A stretch of 64,000 nt of DNA from RGIG3009 sp045595845 (GTDB taxonomy: Bacteria; Bacillota; Clostridia; Oscillospirales; Acutalibacteraceae). Below the pieces are notes generated by a model. The model saw only the letters and a program-made list of their open reading frames with translations, did not search any database and was not told the DNA's origin. The stretch covers positions 1 to 64,000 of the forward strand of contig JAZOBF010000043.1 in NCBI GenBank assembly GCA_045595845.1, in the 5' to 3' direction. The position numbers and the translations under genes were made by a program. Within the stretch, counting starts at the first letter, position 1. Each line of letters begins with the position of its first letter. Shown one piece after another: positions 57,334 through 64,000 of the stretch.

Positions 57334-57873
57334 ATGAGAGTTATTACCGGAACAGCGCGGGGTTGCCGTCTGGAAACGCTCGCGGGGTTGGATACGCGTC
57401 CGACCGTTGAGCGTGTGAAGGAAGGGGTATTCTCCGCCATCAGTTTTGAGATTGAAGGGCGACGGGTGTTAGACCTGTTTGCCGGATCGGGACAGATGGG
57501 TATTGAAGCACTCAGCCGCGGCGCGCGTTCTTGTGTGTTTGTGGACCGTAATCGTCAGGCGGCGGAGGTGATTCGCCGTAACCTGCTGGCAACCAAATTG
57601 CAAGCGGGTGCGGACATTGTGTGCCGTGATTCCGTGGAATATCTCACGCATACCGCACAGCAGTTTGATTTGGTGTTTTTGGATCCGCCGTATGCTTCGG
57701 AACTGCTTATACCCTGTTTGGAGAAGTTGTCCGGAAAAGTAGCGGCGGGTGGCACGGTTGTTTGCGAGAGTGACCGACAAACCGTGTTACCGGAAACGAT
57801 CGGCGCGTTTTCCTTGTACCGTTCGTATCAGTACGGACGGGTGGTTGTGCGCTTGTACCGCGAGAAAGAATAG
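57334..57873 (+). CDS. rsmD: 16S rRNA (guanine(966)-N2)-methyltransferase
   Basis: The 179-residue methyltransferase has RVITGTARGCRLETLAG, the SAM motif VLDLFAGSGQMGIEALSRGA and the catalytic LVFLDPPYA. It methylates G966 in the 30S subunit. AGAGG precedes the ATG. coaD follows nine bases later, the conserved Firmicutes order. Confidence 0.96.
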   Translation: MRVITGTARGCRLETLAGLDTRPTVERVKEGVFSAISFEIEGRRVLDLFAGSGQMGIEALSRGARSCVFVDRNRQAAEVIRRNLLATKLQAGADIVCRDSVEYLTHTAQQFDLVFLDPPYASELLIPCLEKLSGKVAAGGTVVCESDRQTVLPETIGAFSLYRSYQYGRVVVRLYREKE

Positions 57874-57882
57874 AGGGCGTAT

Positions 57883-58374
57883 ATGAAACTGGCAATTTGT
57901 CCGGGCAGTTTTGATCCGGTTACCTGCGGGCATCTTGACATTATCTCCCGCGCGGCGAGCATGTTTGACCAAGTAATCGTCGTGGTGATGGTCAACAGTA
58001 ACAAGCATCCGCTGTTTACACAAGAGGAGCGAGTGGAACTGTTACGGCGCGCCACGGCTTCCATGCCGAATGTAAAAGTGGATGCTTACGGTGGCATGTT
58101 GGCGGAATATGCCCGTGAAAAACAGGCGAATGTGATTGTTAAGGGCTTGCGTGCCATGTCGGATTTTGAATATGAATTCCAGATGGCACTTACCAACCGC
58201 AAGCTAAACTCACAGGTGGAGACGGTCTTTTTGACGACCAATGCCGAGTATATGTATTTGTCTTCCAGCTTAGTCAAACAGGTTGCGTCACTCGGCGGTG
58301 ACATTCATGAATTTGTGCCGGAGTGCATTGAAAAGGATATTTTACAAAAATATGGAAGGAACGAAGCAACATGA
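57883..58374 (+). CDS. coaD: Phosphopantetheine adenylyltransferase
   Basis: The 163-residue enzyme catalyses the fourth step of coenzyme A synthesis. It has the nucleotidyltransferase motif CPGSFDPVTCGHLDII and the C-terminal YLSSSLVKQVASLGGD. GAGGGCG precedes the ATG. It overlaps the next gene by four bases. Confidence 0.97.
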   Translation: MKLAICPGSFDPVTCGHLDIISRAASMFDQVIVVVMVNSNKHPLFTQEERVELLRRATASMPNVKVDAYGGMLAEYAREKQANVIVKGLRAMSDFEYEFQMALTNRKLNSQVETVFLTTNAEYMYLSSSLVKQVASLGGDIHEFVPECIEKDILQKYGRNEAT

Positions 58375-58832
58375 CTATCGAAAATTTACTCGACCAAATT
58401 GATGAAATGATCGACAAGGCGTGGGGCCTGCCCCTGTCCGGCGGCAAGTGCTTGGTGGAAGCGGATCGATTGCGTGACATTATTGATGACATCCGCGGCA
58501 ATATGCCCAGTGAGATTCGTCAGGCGAAATCCATCGTAGCCGATCGTGCCGACATCATCGCGACTGCCAAGAAAGAAGCAGAAGACATCGTGCGTACCGC
58601 CGAGGAGCGTGCACGCGCCATGGTTATGCAGGAAGAGGTTGTCAAACAGGCGGCTCAAAAAGCAAATGAGATTGCCACACAGACGCAGCAGAAGTGCCGC
58701 GAGATGCGCAAGGGCGCACAAGATTTTGTGGACGATCTGCTCAAGCGCACGGAAGAAGATTTGGCAAAACACGCATCTGAAGTACATCAAATGCGCCAAA
58801 TGCTGCGCAAACCCGCCGCAAGAGACGAGTAA
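58371..58832 (+). CDS. Coiled-coil protein of unknown function downstream of coaD
   Basis: The 153-residue protein has a conserved-looking N-terminus (IDEMIDKAWGLPLSGGKCLV) and then a charged coiled coil (about residues 45-140, with AKKEAEDIVRTAEERARAMV). Similar proteins next to coaD in Clostridia are annotated as hypothetical or ATPase-like; no catalytic motif is visible. It overlaps coaD by four bases and ends in a terminator. Confidence 0.78.
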   Translation: MTIENLLDQIDEMIDKAWGLPLSGGKCLVEADRLRDIIDDIRGNMPSEIRQAKSIVADRADIIATAKKEAEDIVRTAEERARAMVMQEEVVKQAAQKANEIATQTQQKCREMRKGAQDFVDDLLKRTEEDLAKHASEVHQMRQMLRKPAARDE

Positions 58833-58845
58833 AAAGCAGGACAAG

Positions 58846-58876
58846 GACCGACGGTACAAAGCCGGCGGTCTTTTTT
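58846..58876 (+). terminator. Terminator of the rsmD-coaD unit
   Basis: GACCGACGG pairs with CCGGCGGTC (one mismatch) and is followed by six T. Confidence 0.8.
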
Positions 58877-58909
58877 CGTGAAAAAATTAACAAATCACGG
58901 GACAAGCCC

Positions 58910-58938
58910 TTGCGTTTCTGACAAAATTAGGGTATAAT
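58910..58938 (+). promoter_or_regulatory. Promoter of the NifU-like/GGGtGRT pair
   Basis: TTGCGT and a perfect TATAAT are 17 bases apart; the -35 is again in the CTTGCGTTT form. Confidence 0.7.
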
Positions 58939-58972
58939 ATAGGGCGTATTAAAATCCGAAAGGAGTACCAAT

Positions 58973-59665
58973 ATGAACTATTCCCATGAAGTAGAACAAA
59001 TGTGTATAGTGAAAAAGGGTCCGCATCACGGTCCGGCTCCCATCCCTGAAGAGGGCAAATGGGTTCAGTCCAAAGAGATCACGGACATTTCCGGCCTGTC
59101 TCACGGCATTGGCTGGTGTGCGCCGCAGCAGGGCACTTGCAAACTGACACTGAACATCAAAGGCGGTATCGTAGAAGAGGCGCTGGTGGAAACCATTGGT
59201 TGTTCCGGCATGACGCATTCGGCGGCGATGGCGGCGGAGATCCTCCCCGGCAAGACCTTGCTTGAATGCCTTAATACCGACCTTGTGTGCGACGCGATCA
59301 ATGTTGCCATGCGTGAGATTTTCCTGCAACTTGTGTACGGTCGTACGCAGTCTGCCTTCTCGGATGACGGTCTGATCATCGGCGCGGGTTTGGAAGATTT
59401 GGGCAAAGGCCTGCGCTCGCAGGTGGGCACCATGTATTCCACCAAGGCGAAGGGCGTTCGTTATCTGGAGATGGCGGAAGGCTATGTCACCAAGATTGCG
59501 CTTGACGAAGAGGGCGAGGTCATCGGTTACCAGTTCGTGAAACTCGGTAAGATGCTCGAAGATATTCGTCACGGCATGGAGCCGAACGAGGCGTATCAGA
59601 AAAACATCGGTCAGTACGGCCGCTTTGATTCTGCGGCGAAGTACATTGACCCGCGTGAAGAATAA
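58973..59665 (+). CDS. NifU-like iron-sulfur scaffold protein
   Basis: The 230-residue protein resembles the NifU/IscU N-terminal scaffold: a GTCKLTLNIKGGIVEEALVE segment, ETIGCSGMTHSAAMAAEI and a later VCDAINVAMREIF part. Three candidate cysteines (WCAPQQGTC and IGCSG) could hold a cluster. It is longer than IscU because of a C-terminal extension. It lies 15 bases before the GGGtGRT gene, its usual partner. AAAGGAG precedes the ATG. Confidence 0.85.
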   Translation: MNYSHEVEQMCIVKKGPHHGPAPIPEEGKWVQSKEITDISGLSHGIGWCAPQQGTCKLTLNIKGGIVEEALVETIGCSGMTHSAAMAAEILPGKTLLECLNTDLVCDAINVAMREIFLQLVYGRTQSAFSDDGLIIGAGLEDLGKGLRSQVGTMYSTKAKGVRYLEMAEGYVTKIALDEEGEVIGYQFVKLGKMLEDIRHGMEPNEAYQKNIGQYGRFDSAAKYIDPREE

Positions 59666-59680
59666 GAGGAGGTTGCAGAC

Positions 59681-60688
59681 ATGGCGAACGATGTAAAATT
59701 CGAAGGCAAGGACAGACGCCTTGCGAAAATCGAGAAATTTTTAGCCGAGAACGATCTCGGTTCGTTGGAAGCGTGCCGCGACCTCTGCGAGAGCAAGGGT
59801 ATTGATGTGGCGGCAATCGTTAAGGGCGTACAGCCCATCGCGTTTGAAAACGCGGTATGGGCGTATACCTTAGGCGTTGCACTCGCGCTCAAACGCGGCA
59901 TTACCGATGCGGCAGAGGCGTCTGCTGTGATTGGCGAAGGTCTGCAGGCGTTCTGCGTTCCCGGTTCGGTTGCCGAGCAGCGCAATGTAGGCCTCGGTCA
60001 CGGCAACCTTGGTAAAATGCTGTTGTCGGAAGAAACGGATTGCTTTGCGTTCCTCGCAGGTCATGAGTCTTTTGCGGCGGCGGAGGGTGCTATCGGCATT
60101 GCGCGTACGGCAAACAAAGCCCGCAAACAACCGCTTCGCGTTATCCTCAATGGTCTTGGTAAAGATGCGGCGTATATCATCAGCCGTATCAACGGTTTCA
60201 CCTATGTGGAAACCGAATATGATTTTTACACCGGCGATCTGAAGATTGTCCGTGAAAAAGCGTTCTCCGACGGTGAGCGCGCAAAGGTCAAATGCTACGG
60301 CGCCAACGATGTTTCCGAAGGCGTTGCCATTATGAAGCATGAAAAGGTTGAGGTTTCCATTACCGGCAACTCCACCAACCCGACTCGCTTCCAGCACCCC
60401 GTAGCCGGCACCTATAAGAAATGGACAATGGAGAACGGCAAAAAATACTTCTCCGTGGCTTCCGGCGGCGGCACGGGCCGCACGCTGCATCCCGATAATG
60501 TGGCGGCAGGTCCGGCGTCCTACGGTTTGACCGATACCATGGGCCGTATGCACGGCGATGCCCAGTTTGCGGGTTCGTCCTCCGTCCCGGCTCATGTGGA
60601 AATGATGGGCCTTATCGGTGCAGGTAACAACCCCATGGTCGGCATGACCGTTGCTTGCGCAGTTGCTGTCTCCGAAGCACTGAAATAA
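59681..60688 (+). CDS. GGGtGRT family protein
   Basis: The 335-residue protein has the family-defining SGGGTGRTLHPDNVAAG near residue 266, and LGHGNLGKMLLSEETDCFAFL. The family occurs next to NifU-like proteins in anaerobes, with no proven function. It is soluble and highly conserved in composition. GAGGAGGTTG precedes the ATG. A strong terminator follows. Confidence 0.92.
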   Translation: MANDVKFEGKDRRLAKIEKFLAENDLGSLEACRDLCESKGIDVAAIVKGVQPIAFENAVWAYTLGVALALKRGITDAAEASAVIGEGLQAFCVPGSVAEQRNVGLGHGNLGKMLLSEETDCFAFLAGHESFAAAEGAIGIARTANKARKQPLRVILNGLGKDAAYIISRINGFTYVETEYDFYTGDLKIVREKAFSDGERAKVKCYGANDVSEGVAIMKHEKVEVSITGNSTNPTRFQHPVAGTYKKWTMENGKKYFSVASGGGTGRTLHPDNVAAGPASYGLTDTMGRMHGDAQFAGSSSVPAHVEMMGLIGAGNNPMVGMTVACAVAVSEALK

Positions 60689-60696
60689 ATTGTTTT

Positions 60697-60732
60697 AAAA
60701 ACCGCCGCAGGAAATCCCTGCGGCGGTTTTTT
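60697..60732 (+). terminator. Terminator after the GGGtGRT gene
   Basis: AAAACCGCCGCAGG pairs with CCTGCGGCGGTTTT, followed by TT; a long GC-rich stem. Confidence 0.88.
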
Positions 60733-60736
60733 GTGA

Positions 60737-60765
60737 TTGACAGACTACGCAAAACGCGGTATGAT
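60737..60765 (+). promoter_or_regulatory. Promoter of the PfkB-type kinase gene
   Basis: Consensus TTGACA and TATGAT are 17 bases apart, 40 bases before the start. Confidence 0.75.
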
Positions 60766-60805
60766 AACGGTGTGTGGAGTATTTTGAACAAGGAGCGAAA
60801 ACAGT

Positions 60806-61762
60806 ATGAAACGAATTGCTTGTATCGGCAGTGTCACAACAGATATTCTGGTAAAACCCGCAGATGCGATTCCCGCCCCCGGCGTTTTGCAGTATGTGGA
60901 CGATGTGCAGATGCATGTCGGTGGTTGTGCCGCCAACGCCGCGATGGATATGGGGAAGATGGGCATCCCGTCGGAGCTCATTTGCTTGGTCGGTGAGGAC
61001 AATTTCGGCAACTTTGTAAAAGCGTCCGCTTCGCAAGCGGGTGTCGGTATCAAAGGTATCCGCTCACGCGCGAGTGTGCCTACCACCGGTTCGGTCGTGT
61101 GTATCAACTCTTCCGGTGAACGCAGCTTTATGTACAACCCCGCCAGCACTTCGGATTTTTCGTTAGAAGACATCGATGAGGATGTTTTGGCTTCGTGTGA
61201 CATCATTTTCGTGGCGGGCGCCATGTTGCTCACAAAATTTGACGGTGAGCCGTGCGCCCAACTTATGAAACGCATGCAGGAAGCGGGCAAATTCACGGTG
61301 ATGGATACCGCTTGGGATTCCGAAGATGTATGGCTCCCGAAAATAGAAGCGGTACTCCCTTATCTGGATTTGTTTATGCCCAGTTATGATGAGGCGGTTA
61401 AACTGACGGGCGAGACCGATGCCGACCGTATTGCCGACTTTTTCTTTGACAAAGGTGTCAAGACGGTTATCATCAAGATCGGCAGTAAAGGTGCTTTGAT
61501 CTGTGAGACCCGTGAAAAACGCTACATACTGCCGACTTATCTCTCGGTCAAACCGGTGGATACGACCGGTGCGGGAGACTCGTTCTGTGCGGGCTTTTTG
61601 TCCGGCCTTTCCATGGGCTGGGATTACCGCCGCAGCGGACAGCTTGCGAATGCGGTCGGTACGCACTGCATCATGGCAATCGGCGCCACGGGTGCCATCG
61701 GCAAGGTAGACACCATCTTGAAGTTTATGGAAGAGCACAAGGACGAAGTACCGCTCGACTGA
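60806..61762 (+). CDS. PfkB-family carbohydrate kinase
   Basis: The 318-residue kinase has the N-terminal GSVTTDILVKPADAIPAPG, the VGGCAANAAMDMGKMGI glycine-rich segment and the catalytic DTTGAGDSFCAGFLSG near residue 252. Substrate choice in this family (ribose, fructose, nucleosides, others) cannot be told from the sequence. A terminator follows. Confidence 0.9.
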   Translation: MKRIACIGSVTTDILVKPADAIPAPGVLQYVDDVQMHVGGCAANAAMDMGKMGIPSELICLVGEDNFGNFVKASASQAGVGIKGIRSRASVPTTGSVVCINSSGERSFMYNPASTSDFSLEDIDEDVLASCDIIFVAGAMLLTKFDGEPCAQLMKRMQEAGKFTVMDTAWDSEDVWLPKIEAVLPYLDLFMPSYDEAVKLTGETDADRIADFFFDKGVKTVIIKIGSKGALICETREKRYILPTYLSVKPVDTTGAGDSFCAGFLSGLSMGWDYRRSGQLANAVGTHCIMAIGATGAIGKVDTILKFMEEHKDEVPLD

Positions 61763-61775
61763 TAAACCCCAACAA

Positions 61776-61807
61776 AAACGCCAAGCGAATGTACTCGCTT
61801 GGCGTTT
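61776..61807. terminator. Terminator between the PfkB gene and the DtxR-like gene
   Basis: AAACGCCAAGCGA pairs perfectly with TCGCTTGGCGTTT around a six-base loop, between convergent genes. Confidence 0.85.
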
Positions 61808-61809
61808 GC

Positions 61810-62166
61810 TTATTTTCTGTTTTTGATGGCGTTAAAGGTTTCGCCGCTGATAACATGTTCGATCTTACACGCATCCTCCGATGCGGTCTCCTCGCTCACA
61901 CCCAGTGCGATAAAAAAGTCGGTCAGTACGCGATGGCGTTCGTAGGTACGCTCGGCAACCGTAATGCCGATCTCGGTCAATTGTAAATACCCGTTACCAT
62001 CCACGGTGATAAACCCGCCGTTTTTGAGAAGCCCGACGGCACGGCTGACACTTGGTTTGGAATACCCCATTTTCTCTGCTACATCAATACTGCGAACGGC
62101 GACTTTTTGCTTGGACAACAGGTAAATGGTTTCAAGATACATTTCGCCCGATTCTTGCAAGTTCAC
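61810..62166 (-). CDS. DtxR/MntR-like metal-dependent regulator
   Basis: The 118-residue protein matches the DNA-binding and dimerisation parts of DtxR/MntR: YLETIYLLSKQKVAVRSIDVAEKMG and KPSVSRAVGLLKNGGFITVD, then HRVLTDFFIALGV and CKIEHVISGETF with His/Glu/Cys metal ligands. It has no SH3-like third domain, as in MntR. The GTG at 62166 has AAGGAGG seven bases ahead; the longer open frame is ignored. It is divergent from an FMN reductase gene, a possible target. Confidence 0.9.
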   Translation of the reverse strand: MNLQESGEMYLETIYLLSKQKVAVRSIDVAEKMGYSKPSVSRAVGLLKNGGFITVDGNGYLQLTEIGITVAERTYERHRVLTDFFIALGVSEETASEDACKIEHVISGETFNAIKNRK

Positions 62167-62199
62167 AAAGCCGCCTCCTTTATAACAGTCATTATATAT

Positions 62200-62227
62200 A
62201 GTATACCACGAAATTTGTGCTTTGCAA
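62200..62227 (-). promoter_or_regulatory. Promoter of the DtxR-like gene
   Basis: TTGCAA and TATACT are 16 bases apart on the minus strand. Confidence 0.6.
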
Positions 62228-62242
62228 GAATTTATTGAAGTC

Positions 62243-62271
62243 TTGCTATCGTACGGTGAAAAGCGTATAAT
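62243..62271 (+). promoter_or_regulatory. Promoter of the FMN reductase gene
   Basis: TTGCTA and a perfect TATAAT are 17 bases apart. Confidence 0.75.
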
Positions 62272-62293
62272 GGTGATAAGGAGGAAAATGACG

Positions 62294-62911
62294 ATGAAAG
62301 TTTTATTGATAAACGGAAGTCCTCGTGTGGGTGGTAACACCGCGGTAGCTTTGGCAGAAATGCAAGCGGTATTTACCAAAAATAACATTGAAACCGAAAT
62401 GATACAGGTGGGTAACCGTGATATTCGCGGCTGTGTTGCGTGCTTTCAATGCGTAAAGACGGGCAAATGTGCAATTGACGATATGGTCAATGAAATTGCA
62501 AGGAAATTTGAACAATGCGACGGGTTGGTGTTGGGCAGTCCTGTGTATTATGCGGCGGCTAACGGCACGCTGATTTCCTTACTGGACCGCTTATTTTACA
62601 GCACCGGCTTTGACAAACGAATGAAGGTTGGTGCTTCGGTGGCTGTTGCACGGCGCGGAGGCTGTTCCACGACATTTGACCAACTGAATAAGTACTTTAC
62701 CATTTCGGGTATGCCGGTGGTTTCCAGTCAGTATTGGAACAGCGTACACGGCAGAGCGCCGGGACAGGCAAGCGAGGATGCAGAAGGATTGCAGACGATG
62801 CGCGTACTCGCCGAAAACATGGTTTTCTTAATGAAAAGCATCGCGCTTGGCAAGGAAACCTTTGGATTACCCGAACAGGAAAAACGAGTGTGGACCAACT
62901 TCATCGGATAA
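62294..62911 (+). CDS. NADPH-dependent FMN reductase / iron-sulfur flavoprotein-like
   Basis: The 205-residue flavodoxin-fold protein has LLINGSPRVGGNTAVAL, a cysteine cluster CVACFQCVKTGKCAIDDD-like (CVACFQC, then GKCAIDD, around residues 44-60) and the GSPVYYAAANGTLISLLDR flavin segment. The cysteines fit an iron-sulfur flavoprotein, with the same spacing as CxxCxxC...C. The ATG at 62294 has AGGAGG nine bases ahead; an ATG two codons upstream is too close to it. Confidence 0.88.
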   Translation: MKVLLINGSPRVGGNTAVALAEMQAVFTKNNIETEMIQVGNRDIRGCVACFQCVKTGKCAIDDMVNEIARKFEQCDGLVLGSPVYYAAANGTLISLLDRLFYSTGFDKRMKVGASVAVARRGGCSTTFDQLNKYFTISGMPVVSSQYWNSVHGRAPGQASEDAEGLQTMRVLAENMVFLMKSIALGKETFGLPEQEKRVWTNFIG

Positions 62912-62922
62912 GGTGACTATGT

Positions 62923-63354
62923 ATGCGAACAGAACAGTTTCAAGGTGTTCCGCAGGAGGCGCTGACCGTTCGTATCGCGGTTTTTGTGGAGGAGCAGGGT
63001 TTTGCGGACGAGATCGATGAGATTGATGGTATCGCTACCCATTTTGTCTTGTTTTCGGATGAACAAAAGCCAATTGCGACATGCCGTGTTTTTGCGACGG
63101 ACGGCAAAGGCGAATACATATTAGGAAGACTGTGCGTCCTCAAAGAACATCGTGGCAAAGGCTACGGCAGTTCGTTGATAGAACAAGCCGAGCGATATGT
63201 GACAGCACTCGGCGGCAATCGTTTACGCTTGCATTCGCAGTATCATGCGGCATCCTTTTACGAAAAGCTTGGGTATGTCGCCTACGGAGAGGTAGAGAAC
63301 GAGCAAGGCAAACCGCACATTTGGATGGTCAAACATATTAAAGGAATGGTATGA
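62923..63354 (+). CDS. GNAT-family N-acetyltransferase
   Basis: The 143-residue protein has the acetyl-CoA motif LGRLCVLKEHRGKGYGSSLIEQAE and the ElaA-type opening (VRIAVFVEEQGFADEIDEID). Such enzymes acetylate small amines; the substrate is unknown. It is 12 bases past the FMN reductase and two bases before the nitroreductase gene, so the three form one unit. Confidence 0.88.
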   Translation: MRTEQFQGVPQEALTVRIAVFVEEQGFADEIDEIDGIATHFVLFSDEQKPIATCRVFATDGKGEYILGRLCVLKEHRGKGYGSSLIEQAERYVTALGGNRLRLHSQYHAASFYEKLGYVAYGEVENEQGKPHIWMVKHIKGMV

Positions 63355-63355
63355 T

Positions 63356-63889
63356 ATGAACTTTTTAGACATTGCAAAAACGCGCCAATCTTGCCGCAGT
63401 TTTGATGCGGACCGTGCGGTAGAGCCACAAAAAATAGAATCCGTTTTAGAGGCGGTACGGTTGTCCCCCTCTGCTTGTAACAGACAGCCGTACCATCTGA
63501 CAGTTTGTACCGGCAAGCTTGCCGCCCGCGTTGCCAAAGCTACCCAAAAGCTCGGCGCCAACCGCTTTACATCGGATGCACCGGTGCACATTATCCTGTC
63601 CGAAAAACCCAACACCAAAGCTACCGCTCTTGGTGCCAAGGTGACGGGCACGGATTACCGTTCCATTGACATTGGTATTGCGGTTGCTTATCTTACGGCA
63701 GAGGCGACCGCACAGGGGCTTTCTACCTGTATTCTGGGTTGGTTTGACGGCAACAAGCTACGTGAATTGTGCGGACTTGACGGTGAGGCACGGCTGGTCG
63801 TCTCGCTCGGCTATGCTAAGGCGGATGCGGTGCTGCGCGACAAAGAGCGAAAAACTCTTGATGAGCTCGTTACGCGTTTATCCGACTGA
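63356..63889 (+). CDS. Small nitroreductase-family flavoprotein
   Basis: The 177-residue FMN protein has TRQSCRSFDADRAVEP, the VRLSPSACNRQPYH substrate/flavin motif and ILGWFDGNKLRELCG. Its substrate is unknown. It is co-directional and tightly spaced with the GNAT and FMN reductase genes. Confidence 0.9.
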   Translation: MNFLDIAKTRQSCRSFDADRAVEPQKIESVLEAVRLSPSACNRQPYHLTVCTGKLAARVAKATQKLGANRFTSDAPVHIILSEKPNTKATALGAKVTGTDYRSIDIGIAVAYLTAEATAQGLSTCILGWFDGNKLRELCGLDGEARLVVSLGYAKADAVLRDKERKTLDELVTRLSD

Positions 63890-63902
63890 TAGGGGAAATA
63901 CC

Positions 63903-64000
63903 ATGATTTATACCGTTACTTGTAACCCTGCATTAGACTATATACTGCAGGTGCCGCATCTGCAAAAGGCAGGCATTAACCGTTCTGAGCGGGAAACGCT
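63903..64000 (+). CDS. fruK: 1-phosphofructokinase, start of gene (cut by window end)
   Basis: The first 32 residues (MIYTVTCNPALDYILQVPHL, then KAGINRSERET) match FruK/LacC-type PfkB kinases, which phosphorylate fructose-1-phosphate or tagatose-6-phosphate. The gene runs off the window edge. GATAGGGGAAAT precedes the ATG. Confidence 0.85.
   Translation, partial: MIYTVTCNPALDYILQVPHLQKAGINRSERET

Noticed and set aside
55833..57440. A 535-codon open frame on the minus strand
   Set aside because: It is antisense to metK and the SAM riboswitch, has no ribosome site and reads as His/Arg-rich low-complexity protein; a shadow of metK codon use.
1..64000. tRNA, rRNA, insertion sequences or integrated elements
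   Set aside because: Scanning by eye showed no tRNA-like arms with CCA ends, no rRNA segments, no transposase motifs and no flanking direct repeats; a tRNA search tool would settle this.

Overview
The window looks like core chromosome of an anaerobic, endospore-forming member of the Clostridia, probably Oscillospirales/Ruminococcaceae-like. The reasons are sporulation genes (spoIIR, the spoIIAA-spoIIAB-sigF operon, spoVAE), an oxygen-sensitive class III ribonucleotide reductase, a clostridial 2[4Fe-4S] ferredoxin, an Rnf-type membrane complex, L-lactate dehydrogenase, and Firmicutes-style cis-regulatory RNAs (a T-box and a SAM-I riboswitch). Genes are densely packed, often overlapping by 4-16 bases, with strong purine-rich ribosome binding sites. 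I see no rRNA, tRNA, insertion sequence, prophage or CRISPR array. No gene-free stretch exceeds 300 bases; the longest (about 290 bases before cysE) is filled by the T-box leader.

Layout. 1-6.8 kb (minus): rnfC-rnfD-rnfG-(rnfE/A fusion), then rpsO-pnp. 6.9-8.7 kb (plus): a YdbS/YdbT-like PH-domain pair. 8.7-13.6 kb (minus): an ABC/GldG/DUF4340 cassette. 13.7-24.6 kb: ribF fused to a HAD phosphatase, a phosphodiesterase, a three-gene unknown cluster, rsmI-trmN6, ferredoxin, dnaD and a dnaC-like loader, a zinc-ribbon pseudokinase with PASTA domains, nagA, a membrane-anchored unknown and a 41-residue Gln/Asn peptide. 24.7-31.9 kb: a DivIVA-like protein, a PC4/YdbC protein, uppP, comM, a DUF711/ACT pair, ispE, spoIIR, ybaK. 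31.9-37.1 kb: two small XRE regulators, a lipoprotein, trxB, nrdD (with a C-terminal thioredoxin domain) and nrdG. 37.3-45.6 kb (plus): the sigma-F operon, recA-recX-rimO-pgsA, T-box-cysE-cysS. 45.6-54.1 kb: ldh, an AraC regulator, alr, a DUF1538 membrane protein with a tandem PII-like partner, spoVAE, glpQ, an MFS carrier. 54.2-64 kb: a beta-CASP nuclease, SAM-I-metK, rsmD-coaD, a NifU-like/GGGtGRT pair, a PfkB kinase, a DtxR-like regulator, an FMN reductase, GNAT, nitroreductase, and the start of fruK.

The most unusual system is the compact Rnf operon. It has intact-looking rnfC and rnfD, an RnfG with two candidate covalent-FMN motifs, one polypeptide that seems to merge a full RnfE with a shortened RnfA lacking one expected cysteine, and no rnfB. 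It may be a streamlined Rnf variant with rewired electron transfer. A second theme is cis-regulation. NrdR-type boxes precede both nrdD and nrdG. The small regulators and lipoprotein sit next to tandem or palindromic operators. In several places (nrdD-trxB, ispE-spoIIR, araC-ldh, the Gln/Asn peptide) a hairpin sits directly at the translation start of the next gene.
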